A stretch of DNA of 64,000 bases from Aromatoleum tolulyticum (GCF_900156155.1 NZ_FTMD01000004.1:1-64000), one strand, 5' to 3'. Numbered from the stretch's first letter, positions 35,908-47,467 are shown. The notes: a model not told the origin generated them from the sequence alone. A program made the numbers and translations.

Positions 35908-36840
35908 ATGAATACTACCGTCACCGCCAACGGCACCAAGCGCGTCATCGACGGCGTGGAACGCGTGTTCTACGACGGCTACTGGATCAAGGCCTACGAA
36001 CCGCCGGCCGACTCGCTGCGCATGAAACGGCAGCTGATCGAGGGGCTCACGCGACGCCTGTTCAACCATGTCGAACACGGCATCAACATCCCCGGCAGAC
36101 GCCTCGCCGAGACGCGCGCATCCTACAACGCCGAGCAGGACCCGGACCGCAAGCGCGTGAAGGGCGCGATGCTCGCGGGCGCGCTGTTCAACCGCGCCAC
36201 CGACATCTTCACCAAGCTGATGGAGATGCAGGAACTCGGCATCGAGATCCAGACCGACAACGCGCTGATGCGCGAATGCGGCTTCTGCCTGCAGGAAGCG
36301 CTCAACCTCGGCAAGCTCGTGCGCCACCGCAGCGGCGAGGAAGGCATCGACGAACTGTGGGGCGAGCCCTTCCGCGCGTTCTCGATCCCCATCGAAGCCT
36401 TCTACGACAGCCGCTACATCAAGATCTCGCAGACCCTGCGCGACATCGACCGCATCGGCGGCGTGATGGTCGAGACCTTCGCCGGCTCGCGCTTCTTCGA
36501 AGGCATCGAGGACCCGACCCTGCGCTTCACCGAAGCCGCCAAGGTCAAGTGCGAGACTTTGCGCACCGACCCCGCGATCTTCGACGTCTGGGCCGATTTC
36601 GCCGTCGCGGCGGAACGGCTTGCCAGCGTCACGCCGCGGCTGGCCGGCGCCACCGCGCCGGAAGACCTGCAGCTCGCCGTCGACGGCATGAACCTGATCG
36701 TGCAGGGACGCGACCTCGTGAGCTACATCACCCGCGCCCGGGTGCCCATGCCCAAGAGCACGCGCGAATACGTCGAACGCTGCGAATACTGGCGCAGCGG
36801 CCTCTGTCTGCGCCTGCACCCCTCGCCGGTCGCCCCCTGA
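35908..36840 (+). CDS. Conserved-looking protein of unknown function
   Basis: I do not recognise this 310-residue protein. It has no signal peptide and no membrane segment. It appears largely helical, with conserved-looking stretches WIKAYEPPADSLRMKRQL, GALFNRATDIFTKLMEMQ and GFCLQEALNLGKL. The codon usage is that of the neighbours and the frame is uninterrupted, so it is a real gene. A TAAGAT -10-like box lies at 35834. A 58-residue basic protein follows after 59 bases and is probably in the same transcript. Mixed helix with few cysteines gives no hint of catalysis. Confidence 0.7.
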   Translation: MNTTVTANGTKRVIDGVERVFYDGYWIKAYEPPADSLRMKRQLIEGLTRRLFNHVEHGINIPGRRLAETRASYNAEQDPDRKRVKGAMLAGALFNRATDIFTKLMEMQELGIEIQTDNALMRECGFCLQEALNLGKLVRHRSGEEGIDELWGEPFRAFSIPIEAFYDSRYIKISQTLRDIDRIGGVMVETFAGSRFFEGIEDPTLRFTEAAKVKCETLRTDPAIFDVWADFAVAAERLASVTPRLAGATAPEDLQLAVDGMNLIVQGRDLVSYITRARVPMPKSTREYVERCEYWRSGLCLRLHPSPVAP

Positions 36841-36899
36841 TCGCGTCCGGCACGACCGCCCTCCACATTGCCCCGTACGCCGGCAAGGATCGACACGCA

Positions 36900-37076
36900 A
36901 TGAAAAAGACCGACCTCGAGAAACTCAACGGCCTCAAAATCCGCGGCCGCATGAAGAACACCGACACCCCCGACCGCTTTGCGAAGGCTTCGGGCGGGGC
37001 CAACGCTGAATCCAGCGTCAACCCCCTCATTGCCAAGCTCCTGAAGAAGGGCCTCGAGGACAAGGGCAACGCGTAA
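36900..37076 (+). CDS. Small basic protein of unknown function
   Basis: A 58-residue Lys-rich soluble protein beginning MKKTDLEKLNGLKIRGRM and ending in a helical IAKLLKKGLEDKGNA. AAGGA lies ten bases before the ATG. It is too short to assign. Its composition (about one quarter Lys/Arg) suggests nucleic-acid or ribosome contact, which is speculation. It lies downstream of the unknown 310-residue protein and upstream of a strong hairpin. Confidence 0.6.
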   Translation: MKKTDLEKLNGLKIRGRMKNTDTPDRFAKASGGANAESSVNPLIAKLLKKGLEDKGNA

Positions 37077-37086
37077 ACGGCGACGC

Positions 37087-37111
37087 CCGGACGGCGATCG
37101 TCGCCGTCCGG
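37087..37111. terminator. Perfect hairpin between the small basic protein gene and mnmA
   Basis: CCGGACGGCGA and TCGCCGTCCGG form 11 base pairs around TCG in the convergent gap. There is no T tract on either side, so it may act with Rho or as a 3' stabiliser. Confidence 0.5.
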
Positions 37112-37139
37112 AAGTCCACTGACCGCCACGGGCTCCGGT

Positions 37140-38276
37140 TCAGACGATCACGCCGCCACCCAGACACACCTTCGATTCATACACCACCACGCTCTGCCCC
37201 GGCGTCAGCGCCCACTGCGGCTGGGCGAACACGATCTCGGCACGGGCGTCGCCCAGCGCGTCACTCAGTGCGTCAATCTCGCACGGCATGTCCGGGGTGC
37301 GGTAGCGCGGTTTGGCCGTATACACCCAGTGGGTGTGCGGGTCGCGCCCCGAAATCCAGTTGAGCTCCGTCGCCGTCAGGCTGCTCTTCAGCAGCGCCGG
37401 ATGCTCGTGTCCCTGCACGACGTAGAGCACGTTCGCCTTCACGTCCTTCGCGGCGACATACCACGCGTCGTGCTCGCCCGCCTCGTCCTGCTTGCCCTTG
37501 ATGCCGCCGATGTGCAGGCCCTTCCGCTGGCCGATGGTGTGGTACATCAGCCCCTGGTGCTCGCCGAGCACGCGCCCGTCGTCGAGGTTGCGGATCTCGC
37601 CCGGCTTCGTCGGCAGATAACGCATCAGGAACTCGCGGAACGGCCGCTCGCCGATGAAGCAGATGCCCGTCGAATCCTTCTTCTCGGCGACATGCAGGCC
37701 GGCATCGGCCGCGATCCGGCGCACCTCGCGCTTGTACAGGCTGCCCAGCGGGAACAGCGTCTTCGCGAGCTGCGCCTGCGTCAGGCGGTAGAGGAAGTAG
37801 CTCTGGTCCTTGGTGCCGTCCTCGGCCTTCAGCAACTGGTATTCCGTACGCCCGTCATTGACCCACTCGCGCACGCCCGCATAGTGCCCGGTCGCGATCT
37901 TGTCCGCCCCGAGCTGCATCGCGTGATCGAGGAAGCAGCGGAACTTGATCTCCGAGTTGCACAGGATGTCCGGGTTCGGCGTGCGCCCGGCCTCGTATTC
38001 GCGCAGGAAGTCGGCGAACACGCGGTCCTTGTATTCGGCCGAGAAATTCACGACCTCGAGGTCGATGCCGATCACGTCGCACACCGACGCAACGTCGACA
38101 AGATCCTGACGCGTCGAGCAGTACTCGTCGTCGTCATCGTCTTCCCAGTTCTTCATGAACAGGCCGGTCACCTGATAGCCCTGCTGTTTCAGCAGCAGCG
38201 CGGTCACCGAAGAATCCACGCCGCCGGACATGCCGACGACCACCTTCATCCCGTTCGGGTCCTTCTTACTGGACAT
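37140..38276 (-). CDS. mnmA: tRNA-specific 2-thiouridylase MnmA
   Basis: A 378-residue enzyme that puts sulfur on U34 of tRNA for Glu, Gln and Lys. The PP-loop [10 protein letters not shown] lies near residue 13. The two catalytic cysteines are in [12 protein letters not shown] and [13 protein letters not shown]. The start at 38276 (MSSKKDPNG) follows GGAGAAGGACCGA; an ATG five codons upstream is possible. The 5' end overlaps the 3' end of the secreted-protein gene upstream by 11 bases, so the nudJ-secreted-mnmA series is probably one operon. Confidence 0.96.
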   Translation of the reverse strand: MSSKKDPNGMKVVVGMSGGVDSSVTALLLKQQGYQVTGLFMKNWEDDDDDEYCSTRQDLVDVASVCDVIGIDLEVVNFSAEYKDRVFADFLREYEAGRTPNPDILCNSEIKFRCFLDHAMQLGADKIATGHYAGVREWVNDGRTEYQLLKAEDGTKDQSYFLYRLTQAQLAKTLFPLGSLYKREVRRIAADAGLHVAEKKDSTGICFIGERPFREFLMRYLPTKPGEIRNLDDGRVLGEHQGLMYHTIGQRKGLHIGGIKGKQDEAGEHDAWYVAAKDVKANVLYVVQGHEHPALLKSSLTATELNWISGRDPHTHWVYTAKPRYRTPDMPCEIDALSDALGDARAEIVFAQPQWALTPGQSVVVYESKVCLGGGVIV

Positions 38277-38988
38277 TCGGTCCTTCTCCATTCAGCCATT
38301 CCGCCAGCGGCAGCACCACCGCAGGCTCGCCATGATCCACGAACCAGCTGTCGACCGCAAAGCGTGCGCCGGGATTGTGCCCCGGCACCGGCGCCCCTTC
38401 CAGCGCCGGACGCAGCATGACGGCCGGCCCGATGTCGGCCAGCACGTCGCCGCAGTCGCACAGCGCCAGCATGGGCGCGATGTAGTCGGGCAGCGGCGCG
38501 GACGCGACCGGCGCGGCCGCCTGCGGCCCCGGAGCGGCCGCCTCCTCGATCACCGCGGAAAAGTGCTGCAGCACCAGATAAGGCGCCCGCCGCTCGACCG
38601 CCAGCACGCGATGAAAGCGCAGCCAGCCGCGCGCGGCCATCAGCTCGAGAAAACGCGTCGTCGTGGTCGAATGATCGATGCAGTCCATGCGCCCCTCGAC
38701 ATCGTCGTCGCGGTAATTGCCGCCACGGTCCGCCGCGATCGGGGCCTGCCCGGCGGACAGCCGCTGCATCATGCCCACCGCCCGGGCAATCGCGGCGCGT
38801 TCCGAATCCGCATCCGTAGCCTGCGCCAACACGTCCGCGACATCGGCAAGCCCGTCCTCGGCCAGCACCACCTCGACCCGGCTCGCGCAACCGTAGTTGA
38901 AGCACACCTCGACCGCGGGCGCCCCGTGCGCCAACGGCTGCCAGGCGAACAGCCAGGTAGATACGCAGGTGAGCAGCGCGGCACGCAT
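38266..38988 (-). CDS. Exported cysteine-containing protein of unknown function
   Basis: A 240-residue protein with a signal peptide ([18 protein letters not shown], cleavage near AHGAPA). The mature part opens with [11 protein letters not shown] and contains [17 protein letters not shown] and LCDCGDV, giving at least five cysteines that could form disulfides. I do not recognise the family, though from memory a similar gene lies between nudJ and mnmA in other betaproteobacteria. Eleven bases separate it from nudJ upstream, and it overlaps mnmA downstream. No function is proposed. Confidence 0.75.
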   Translation of the reverse strand: MRAALLTCVSTWLFAWQPLAHGAPAVEVCFNYGCASRVEVVLAEDGLADVADVLAQATDADSERAAIARAVGMMQRLSAGQAPIAADRGGNYRDDDVEGRMDCIDHSTTTTRFLELMAARGWLRFHRVLAVERRAPYLVLQHFSAVIEEAAAPGPQAAAPVASAPLPDYIAPMLALCDCGDVLADIGPAVMLRPALEGAPVPGHNPGARFAVDSWFVDHGEPAVVLPLAEWLNGEGPNVQ

Positions 38989-38999
38989 CGCGTCGGCAC

Positions 39000-39455
39000 T
39001 CAGCCCGGATAATGCCGGATCAGGTCGAGCGCGTAGCGGCGTCCCGCGATCCAGTCATCGACGCACTGCAGCACCAGCGGATTGCGATGCCGCGCGCGGC
39101 AGTCCAGCAGTTCGTCGCGCGTCAGCCACAACGCCCGCACGATGCCGGCATCGAGTTCGCGCCCCGCCTCCTGCGCACCGACCGTGCCGCCGAAGGTGAA
39201 GCGCAGATAGGTGATTTCACCCCGCGGCACGGGCCACTGATAGATCCCGACCACATACTCGGGCACGAAGCGGTGTGCCGTTTCCTCCAGCGTCTCGCGC
39301 GCCGCCGCCTCCAGCAGCGACTCGCCCGCCTCGAGGTGGCCGGCCGGCTGATTGAAGCGCAGCCCGTCGGCCGTTTCTTCCTCGACCACCAGGAAACGCC
39401 CGTCGCGTTCGATCACCGATGCCACGGTGACATTCGGCTTCCACACTCGTTCCAT
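39000..39455 (-). CDS. nudJ: Nudix hydrolase, NudJ type
   Basis: A 151-residue Nudix enzyme. The start MERVWKPNVTVASVI aligns with the NudJ N-terminus. The Nudix box has its glycine in GHLEAGESLLEAAARETLEE near residue 40. NudJ-like proteins act on thiamine-precursor pyrophosphates and nucleoside di- or triphosphates, and the gene is commonly upstream of mnmA. An ATG three codons earlier is an alternative; neither has a strong ribosome-binding site. It heads the nudJ-secreted protein-mnmA series. Confidence 0.92.
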   Translation of the reverse strand: MERVWKPNVTVASVIERDGRFLVVEEETADGLRFNQPAGHLEAGESLLEAAARETLEETAHRFVPEYVVGIYQWPVPRGEITYLRFTFGGTVGAQEAGRELDAGIVRALWLTRDELLDCRARHRNPLVLQCVDDWIAGRRYALDLIRHYPG

Positions 39456-39650
39456 TGCAGCCATCGCAGGCAAAAGCGCGATCTTAACGCGCCACGCGCG
39501 CCGCAACGCGCGAAAGTGCAAGCGGAAGCATCCTGCGCGACGCGCACAAGAGGCTGAGAGGCATTATCATCCAAGGCTCTCCACGTCAAACCAAGAAAAA
39601 GATCGTGCGAAGGAGACAGCTCGTCCGAACAAGACCAACTCACAACGATC

Positions 39651-40856
39651 ATGACACCCTCACTCGCTGGCATTCCCGTCGATTTCATCCTGTTCGCGCT
39701 CACGCTGCTCGGCGTGGCGCTGTTCCACCACTACACCCTGTACGTCGCGCTGACCGGCTTCGCCGTCATCAGCCTGTACAAGATCGTGTTCACCGGCTTC
39801 GCAGCCGGCGCCGGCGTCGCCGGATGGCTCGGCCACCTCGGCCACGAATGGGTCACCTTCGCCAACCTGTTCTGCCTGCTGATGGGCTTCGCGATCCTCG
39901 CGCGACACTTCGAGAAGAGCCACGTGCCGGTGATCCTGCCCAAGTTCCTGCCGCACGACTGGAAGGGTCCGTTCGCCCTGCTGGTGATGATCTTCTTCAT
40001 CTCGGCGATCCTCGACAACATCGCCGCGGCGCTCATCGGCGGCGCGATGGCGCACCAGCTGTTCCGCGCCAGGGTGCATATCGGCTACCTCGCGGCCATC
40101 GTTGCGGCCTCCAACGCCGGTGGCGCCGGCTCGGTCGTCGGCGACACGACGACGACGATGATGTGGATCGCCGGCATCTCGCCGCTCGCCGTCCTCGAAG
40201 CCGCGCTCGGGGCCGCGGTCGCGCTGTGCATCTTCGGCACCATCGCCGCGAAACAGCAGCACGCCTGGTCACCGATCAACAAGCACGCGCACGAACATAC
40301 CCGCATCGACTGGGGCCGCATCTTCATCGTCATGCTCATGCTGGGCCTCGCGATCGGCACCAACGTCACGATCAACATCACCGCCCCCAGCATCGCCAGC
40401 AGCTTCCCCTTCATCGGCGTCGCCGTATGGGTCGCGATCCTGCTCACCGCGAAGCTGCGCCGCCACGACTGGGAGATCATGCCGGAAACCGCCAAGGGCT
40501 CGATCTTCCTGCTCGCGCTGGTGGGCTGCGCATCGATGATGCCGGTCAGCGAGCTGCCGCCCGCCTCGCTGATGAGCGCTTTCGCACTGGGCTTCGTCTC
40601 CTCGGTGTTCGACAACATTCCGCTCACCGCGCTGGCGATCCGCCAGGGCGGCTACGACTGGGGCTTCCTCGCCTATGCCGTCGGCTTCGGCGGCTCGATG
40701 CTGTGGTTCGGCTCCTCGGCCGGCGTCGCCCTGTCGAACATGTATCCGGAAGCCCGTTCGGCCGTCCTGTGGCTGCGCAAGGGCTGGCACGTGCCGGTCG
40801 CCTATGTCGCCGGCTTCATCGCGATGGTGCTCATCATCGGCTGGCATCCGCAATAA
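39651..40856 (+). CDS. Ion transporter superfamily (ArsB/NhaD/citrate-type) membrane protein
   Basis: A 401-residue inner-membrane protein with about 11 hydrophobic segments. Repeat-related motifs SAILDNIAAALIGG and SSVFDNIPLTALAI mark the two halves, each with the D-N pair seen in NhaD-type Na+/H+ antiporters. AASNAGGAGSVVGDTTTTMMW is the substrate or ion site of the IT superfamily. Whether it exchanges sodium for protons or carries an organic anion cannot be told. Divergent from nudJ, and upstream of ilvE across a hairpin (ATCCCGG/CCGGGAT at 40872-40894). Confidence 0.85.
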   Translation: MTPSLAGIPVDFILFALTLLGVALFHHYTLYVALTGFAVISLYKIVFTGFAAGAGVAGWLGHLGHEWVTFANLFCLLMGFAILARHFEKSHVPVILPKFLPHDWKGPFALLVMIFFISAILDNIAAALIGGAMAHQLFRARVHIGYLAAIVAASNAGGAGSVVGDTTTTMMWIAGISPLAVLEAALGAAVALCIFGTIAAKQQHAWSPINKHAHEHTRIDWGRIFIVMLMLGLAIGTNVTINITAPSIASSFPFIGVAVWVAILLTAKLRRHDWEIMPETAKGSIFLLALVGCASMMPVSELPPASLMSAFALGFVSSVFDNIPLTALAIRQGGYDWGFLAYAVGFGGSMLWFGSSAGVALSNMYPEARSAVLWLRKGWHVPVAYVAGFIAMVLIIGWHPQ

Positions 40857-40970
40857 GCCGCGACCGGCCCGCATCCCGGCATTCCCGCCGGGATTGCGCT
40901 AAAATCGCGAATTCGTTCCGCCCTCCGGGGCGGATCCCCCCTGAATACAATTCCGCTGGAGAATCCCACC

Positions 40971-41891
40971 ATGTCCATGGCTGACCGCGACGGTTTCATC
41001 TGGCAGGACGGAAAACTCGTGCCGTGGCGCGAGGCGACGACGCACGTCCTGACCCACTCCCTGCACTACGGCCTGTCCGTATTCGAGGGCGTGCGCGCGT
41101 ACAAGACCGCCAAGGGCACTGCGATTTTCCGCCTCCCCGAGCACACCCAGCGCCTGATCAACTCCGGCAAGATCTACATGATGGACATTCCTTTCTCCAA
41201 GGAAGAACTCATGGAAGCCCAGCTGGAAGTCGTGCGCGCGAACAAGCTCGAATCCTGCTACCTGCGCCCGATCGCCTTCTACGGCTCGGAAAAGATGGGC
41301 ATCTCGACACGCGGCGCGCGCGTGCACGTCGCCATCGCCGCGTGGCCGTGGGGCGCCTACCTCGGCGAGGAAGGCCTCGAGAAGGGCATCCGCGTGAGGA
41401 CCTCGTCCTTCGCGCGCCAGCACGTCAACGTCACCATGGCGCGCGCCAAGCTCGCCAGCACCTACGCCAACTCCATCCTCGCGAACCTCGAGGTCACGCA
41501 GGACGGCTATGACGAAGCGCTGCTGCTCGACACCCAGGGCTTCGTCGCCGAAGGCGCGGGCGAAAACCTCTTCGTCATCAAGGACGGCGTGGTCTATGAA
41601 CCCGAAATCGCCTCCGCGCTGACCGGCATCACGCGCGACTCGGTGATCAACGTGGTGCGCGAGCTGGGCCTGCGCTTCGAATCGCGCCGCATGACGCGCG
41701 ACGACATCTACATCGCCGACGAAGCCTTCTTCACCGGCACCGCGGCCGAAGTCACGCCGATCCGCGAACTCGACAACCGCACGATCGGCGCCGGCAAGCG
41801 CGGCCCGATCACGGAAAAGATCCAGGCGCGCTTCTTCGACATCGTCAATGGCCGCGCCCCCGAATACGAGCGCTGGCTCTCTTTCATCTGA
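40971..41891 (+). CDS. ilvE: Branched-chain amino acid aminotransferase
   Basis: A 306-residue class IV PLP aminotransferase that makes leucine, isoleucine and valine from their keto acids. The Schiff-base lysine is K161 in MARAKLASTYANS, and EGAGENLFVI is the conserved cofactor loop. A TAAAAT box at 40900-40905 is a likely -10, followed by a hairpin (TCCGCCC/GGGCGGA) in the leader. GGAG lies about ten bases before the ATG. The zinc-finger protein follows after 13 bases, a pairing common in betaproteobacteria. Confidence 0.96.
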   Translation: MSMADRDGFIWQDGKLVPWREATTHVLTHSLHYGLSVFEGVRAYKTAKGTAIFRLPEHTQRLINSGKIYMMDIPFSKEELMEAQLEVVRANKLESCYLRPIAFYGSEKMGISTRGARVHVAIAAWPWGAYLGEEGLEKGIRVRTSSFARQHVNVTMARAKLASTYANSILANLEVTQDGYDEALLLDTQGFVAEGAGENLFVIKDGVVYEPEIASALTGITRDSVINVVRELGLRFESRRMTRDDIYIADEAFFTGTAAEVTPIRELDNRTIGAGKRGPITEKIQARFFDIVNGRAPEYERWLSFI

Positions 41892-41904
41892 GGACGCATT
41901 CGCC

Positions 41905-42105
41905 ATGGCCGAAAACCAGGACAAGAACCAAACGATCGCCGTCACCGCGCACGACCTGCCGCTGTACTGCCCGCGCCCCGACGCGCCGTTGTGGGCGCGC
42001 CACCCGCGCGTCTTCCTCGACGTGCTGGCCGAAGGTGAAGCCGTCTGCCCGTACTGCAGCGCCAAGTACGTGTTCACCGGCGAACACCCGAAGGGTCACC
42101 ACTGA
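41905..42105 (+). CDS. Small zinc-finger protein (NDUFS6-like)
   Basis: A 66-residue protein. Potential zinc ligands are YCPRP, a histidine in ARHPRVFL and CPYCSAKY, the pattern of the short zinc-finger family shared with the NDUFS6 subunit of complex I. Function in bacteria is not known to me. It follows ilvE by 13 bases and is followed by a perfect terminator, so ilvE and this gene form a two-gene unit. GAGGA precedes the ATG by about nine bases. Confidence 0.88.
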   Translation: MAENQDKNQTIAVTAHDLPLYCPRPDAPLWARHPRVFLDVLAEGEAVCPYCSAKYVFTGEHPKGHH

Positions 42106-42127
42106 TCCAGAGGGACGCATGAACCGA

Positions 42128-42158
42128 CAATGGGGGCAGCAATGCCCCCATTGCTTTT
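42128..42158 (+). terminator. Intrinsic terminator of the ilvE unit
   Basis: CAATGGGGGCA and TGCCCCCATTG form 11 perfect base pairs around a GCAA tetraloop, followed by CTTTTCC. It begins 23 bases past the zinc-finger stop codon. Confidence 0.85.
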
Positions 42159-42186
42159 CCGATCCAGCCCATCGTCCGAGCAACAA

Positions 42187-42618
42187 GTGAACAAACCCGT
42201 CTACACCACCGCCCTGGAGGCCGAGACGGCCTTTTACGATGCGCTCGCGCGCTCCGACCTGGACGCGATGATGCAGGTGTGGTCCGAAGACGACGAGGTC
42301 GTGTGCATCCACCCGGACGGCGCCCGCCTCGTCGGCCTGCGCGCCGTACACGAATCCTGGCGCCAGCTATTCTCCGGCGGCACCCGCCTCACGGTCAGCG
42401 TTTCCCAGCGAGTCACCGCAGGCAACTCGCTGCTCGCGACGCACAACGTCATCGAACACGTTGCCCTCCCGGGCGACGACCGCATGCCCCCGCCGATGAT
42501 CGCGACCAACATCTACGCCAGCGGGCCGCACGGATGGAAGATGATCATGCACCACGCCTCGCCGGCCCCCGAAATCCACCACGCCGGCATGCAGGACGGC
42601 CCGCGCATCGTGCACTGA
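42187..42618 (+). CDS. SnoaL/NTF2-like fold protein
   Basis: A 143-residue soluble protein of the nuclear-transport-factor-2-like fold, opening ALEAETAFYDALARSDLDA and continuing WSEDDEVVCIHPDG, the common pattern of stand-alone SnoaL-like domains. No catalytic assignment can be made. The GTG start at 42187 (MNKPVYTT) is preferred because earlier ATG codons in frame lie inside the ilvE terminator hairpin. The ribosome-binding site is weak. It is the first gene after that terminator and precedes the phosphohexomutase gene by 160 bases. Confidence 0.8.
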   Translation: MNKPVYTTALEAETAFYDALARSDLDAMMQVWSEDDEVVCIHPDGARLVGLRAVHESWRQLFSGGTRLTVSVSQRVTAGNSLLATHNVIEHVALPGDDRMPPPMIATNIYASGPHGWKMIMHHASPAPEIHHAGMQDGPRIVH

Positions 42619-42778
42619 TTCCGTCGATGCGGCGCCGCAACATGCCCTTATGCTTTTTCCGCCGTTCCGACACATCTGCATCACGCAACTGCGCTATCCT
42701 GCGCACCTCGGCGGACCCGACGCGCCCGAGCGTCGGGCCCGGCCCCGCCCCCGAACTCTGCACAAGAACACGCCGACC

Positions 42779-44170
42779 ATGACATCGACCTCCTACGCCG
42801 TCCCGGCAGCTGAAATCTTCAAGGCCTACGACATCCGCGGCATCGTCGACCGCACCCTCACCGCGGACGCCGTGCGTGCCATCGGCCACGCCCTCGGCTC
42901 GGAAGCCGTGGCGCGCGGCCAGCGCGCGATCGCCGTCGGCCGCGACGGACGCCTCTCCGGCCCCGAGCTCGCCGGCGCGCTGTCCGACGGCATCCGCGCC
43001 GCCGGCGTCGACGTCGTCGACATCGGCTGCGTGCCCACCCCGCTCACCTACTTCGCCGCCTACCAGCTCGGCACCGACTCCTGCGTCAGCGTCACCGGCA
43101 GCCACAACCCGCCCGACTACAACGGCCTGAAGATGGTGCTCGGCGGCCAGACGCTGTACGGCCCCCTGATCCAGGACCTGCGCCGCCGCATCGCCGACAA
43201 CGACCTCGCCCACGGCGCTGGCCGGCTGCGCCAGGAGAACGTCGTCGACGCCTACCTCGAACGCATCGTCTCCGACGTCAAGCTCGCCCGCCCGATGAAG
43301 ATCGTCATCGACTGCGGCAACGGCGTCGCCGGCGCCGTCGCCCCCGAACTCTTCCGCCGCCTCGGCTGCGAAACCGTCGAACTCTTCTGCGAGGTCGACG
43401 GCACCTTCCCGAACCACCACCCCGACCCGTCCAAGCCCGAGAACCTGCAGGACGTGATCCGCGCCCTGAAGGATACCGATGCCGAACTGGGCCTCGCCTT
43501 CGACGGCGACGGCGACCGCCTCGGCGTCGTCACCAAGGACGGCGAGATCATCTACCCCGACCGCCAGCTGATGCTGTTCGCGGCCGACGTGCTGTCGCGG
43601 GTGCCGGGCGGCGAGATCATCTACGACGTCAAATGCACCCGCAACCTCGCCGGCTGGGTGCGCCAGCACGGCGGCAAGCCGACGATGTGGCAGACCGGCC
43701 ACGCCCTCGTGAAGGCCAAGCTCAAGGAAACCGGCGCCCCGCTCGCCGGCGAGATGAGCGGCCATGTGTTCTTCAAGGAACGCTGGTTCGGCTTCGACGA
43801 CGGCCTCTACGCCGGCGCCCGCCTGCTCGAGATCCTGTCGCGCCACGCCAACCCCAGCGCCGTGCTGAAGGGCCTGCCGGAGGCGGTCAGCACGCCGGAA
43901 CTCAACATCAAGATGGCCGAAGGCGAACCCTTCGAACTCGTGCGCCGCCTCAAGGAAGCCGCCCGCTTCGACGGTGCCACCGAAATCATCACCCTCGACG
44001 GCGTACGTGTCGAATACGCCGACGGCTTCGGACTCGCACGTCCGTCGAACACGACGCCGGTGGTCGTGCTACGATTCGAAGCCGACAACGAGACCGCGAT
44101 CGCACGCATCCAGAACGCCTTCCGCAGCGCGATCGACCAAGTCTGGCCCGGCCTCAAGCTGCCGTTCTAA
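42779..44170 (+). CDS. Phosphomannomutase/phosphoglucomutase (AlgC/ManB type)
   Basis: A 463-residue alpha-D-phosphohexomutase that interconverts hexose 1- and 6-phosphates for lipopolysaccharide and exopolysaccharide precursors. The phosphoserine loop is TGSHNPPDYNGLKM with S near 107. The metal site is DGDGDRLG near 242, and the sugar-specificity loop GEMSGHVFF lies near 327. The start (MTSTSYAVPAAEIFKAYDIRG, with the last part diagnostic) is the first ATG that fits. The gene ends at a strong terminator. Confidence 0.93.
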   Translation: MTSTSYAVPAAEIFKAYDIRGIVDRTLTADAVRAIGHALGSEAVARGQRAIAVGRDGRLSGPELAGALSDGIRAAGVDVVDIGCVPTPLTYFAAYQLGTDSCVSVTGSHNPPDYNGLKMVLGGQTLYGPLIQDLRRRIADNDLAHGAGRLRQENVVDAYLERIVSDVKLARPMKIVIDCGNGVAGAVAPELFRRLGCETVELFCEVDGTFPNHHPDPSKPENLQDVIRALKDTDAELGLAFDGDGDRLGVVTKDGEIIYPDRQLMLFAADVLSRVPGGEIIYDVKCTRNLAGWVRQHGGKPTMWQTGHALVKAKLKETGAPLAGEMSGHVFFKERWFGFDDGLYAGARLLEILSRHANPSAVLKGLPEAVSTPELNIKMAEGEPFELVRRLKEAARFDGATEIITLDGVRVEYADGFGLARPSNTTPVVVLRFEADNETAIARIQNAFRSAIDQVWPGLKLPF

Positions 44171-44204
44171 GAACATCCGATAACAACAATAACAACAAAC
44201 ACCA

Positions 44205-44248
44205 GGCCCCGATCACCGGCAACCACCGGCGATCGGGGCCTTTTCCTT
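44205..44248 (+). terminator. Intrinsic terminator of the phosphohexomutase gene
   Basis: GGCCCCGATC and GATCGGGGCC form ten base pairs, with an inner CCGG/CCGG pairing in the loop, followed by TTTTCCTTTC. Confidence 0.85.
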
Positions 44249-44292
44249 TCACACGGAACAAACCCCACACACCCATCTCCGGCACCATGCCA

Positions 44293-44475
44293 GGCGTCGT
44301 CGCCTTCCCCCGCAGGGCTGTCGCGAGCGCCGCCGGCCGGGCCGTTGCGGGGGAAGGACGGCGGCGCATGTCTGAGGGCGCGCAGCGCCCGAGTTTGCGC
44401 CGACGCCCCCGCAACGGTCTGGTCGGCGGGAAGCCGAAGGCCGCGAACGTCTGCCCGGAGGGGGAAGGCGACGCC
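44293..44475. repeat. Large nested palindromic element
   Basis: The gap 44171-44583 has no supported gene. Within it four nested perfect arms share one centre: 44299-44311 with 44460-44472 (13 bases), 44342-44353 with 44406-44417 (12), 44363-44368 with 44396-44401 (6), and 44376-44381 with 44385-44390 (6). Shorter pairings between the arms extend the stem. The element can fold into one long cruciform or RNA hairpin. An open frame (MSEGAQRPSLRRRPRN and onward) crosses it; I recall similar translations scattered in Rhodocyclales genomes but cannot verify this. It is probably a dispersed repeat or a structured RNA, not a gene. Confidence 0.6.
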
Positions 44476-44511
44476 GCCGACCACGGAGTCCCGCACGCCA
44501 ACAAACCGCGC

Positions 44512-44554
44512 CCCGGAAGTAGAAGAGCCCCGCCGGCCAAAGACCGACGGGGCT
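44512..44554 (-). terminator. Probable intrinsic terminator of alaS
   Basis: AGCCCCG (44526-44532) and CGGGGCT (44548-44554) pair, with further partial pairing in the loop. On the minus strand the stem is followed by a pyrimidine-rich CTTCTACTTCC. It lies 30 bases past the alaS stop. Confidence 0.6.
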
Positions 44555-44583
44555 CCCGAGAGACATCGCGAAGAGGCGAAGGC

Positions 44584-47205
<2,622 letters not shown>

Positions 47206-47308
47206 GGATGAGGTTCGCCTCGGCTGCGTCGACACAGCGGAATTCGTAAAAAGATGAATTCTAACTCCAACTGCCGTCACGCCGCCGCCGGGCGGTCTCA
47301 CCCGCTTC

Positions 47309-47467
47309 TCAGGTCAGATGCACCGCTACCGGGATCGCTGCCACCGCGCCCGGCGCTCGCGCAAGCGTGGCGGGAATCGAGATGAAGGCACATGTCATCA
47401 CCAGCAGCACGCTGCCGGCGACGACACTGAGCAACTGGCCGAAGAACTCCGTTTCGCTGAACTTCAT
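47309..47467 (-). CDS. Small single-span membrane protein
   Basis: A 52-residue protein, [20 protein letters not shown] at the start, with one transmembrane helix at about residues 12-36. GAGGACGGGATC precedes the ATG. I do not recognise it. It is upstream of alaS in the same direction and divergent from the cob(I)alamin adenosyltransferase gene. The start codon, ribosome-binding site and clean hydrophobic helix support a real gene, but the shortness keeps confidence low. Confidence 0.5.
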   Translation of the reverse strand: MKFSETEFFGQLLSVVAGSVLLVMTCAFISIPATLARAPGAVAAIPVAVHLT

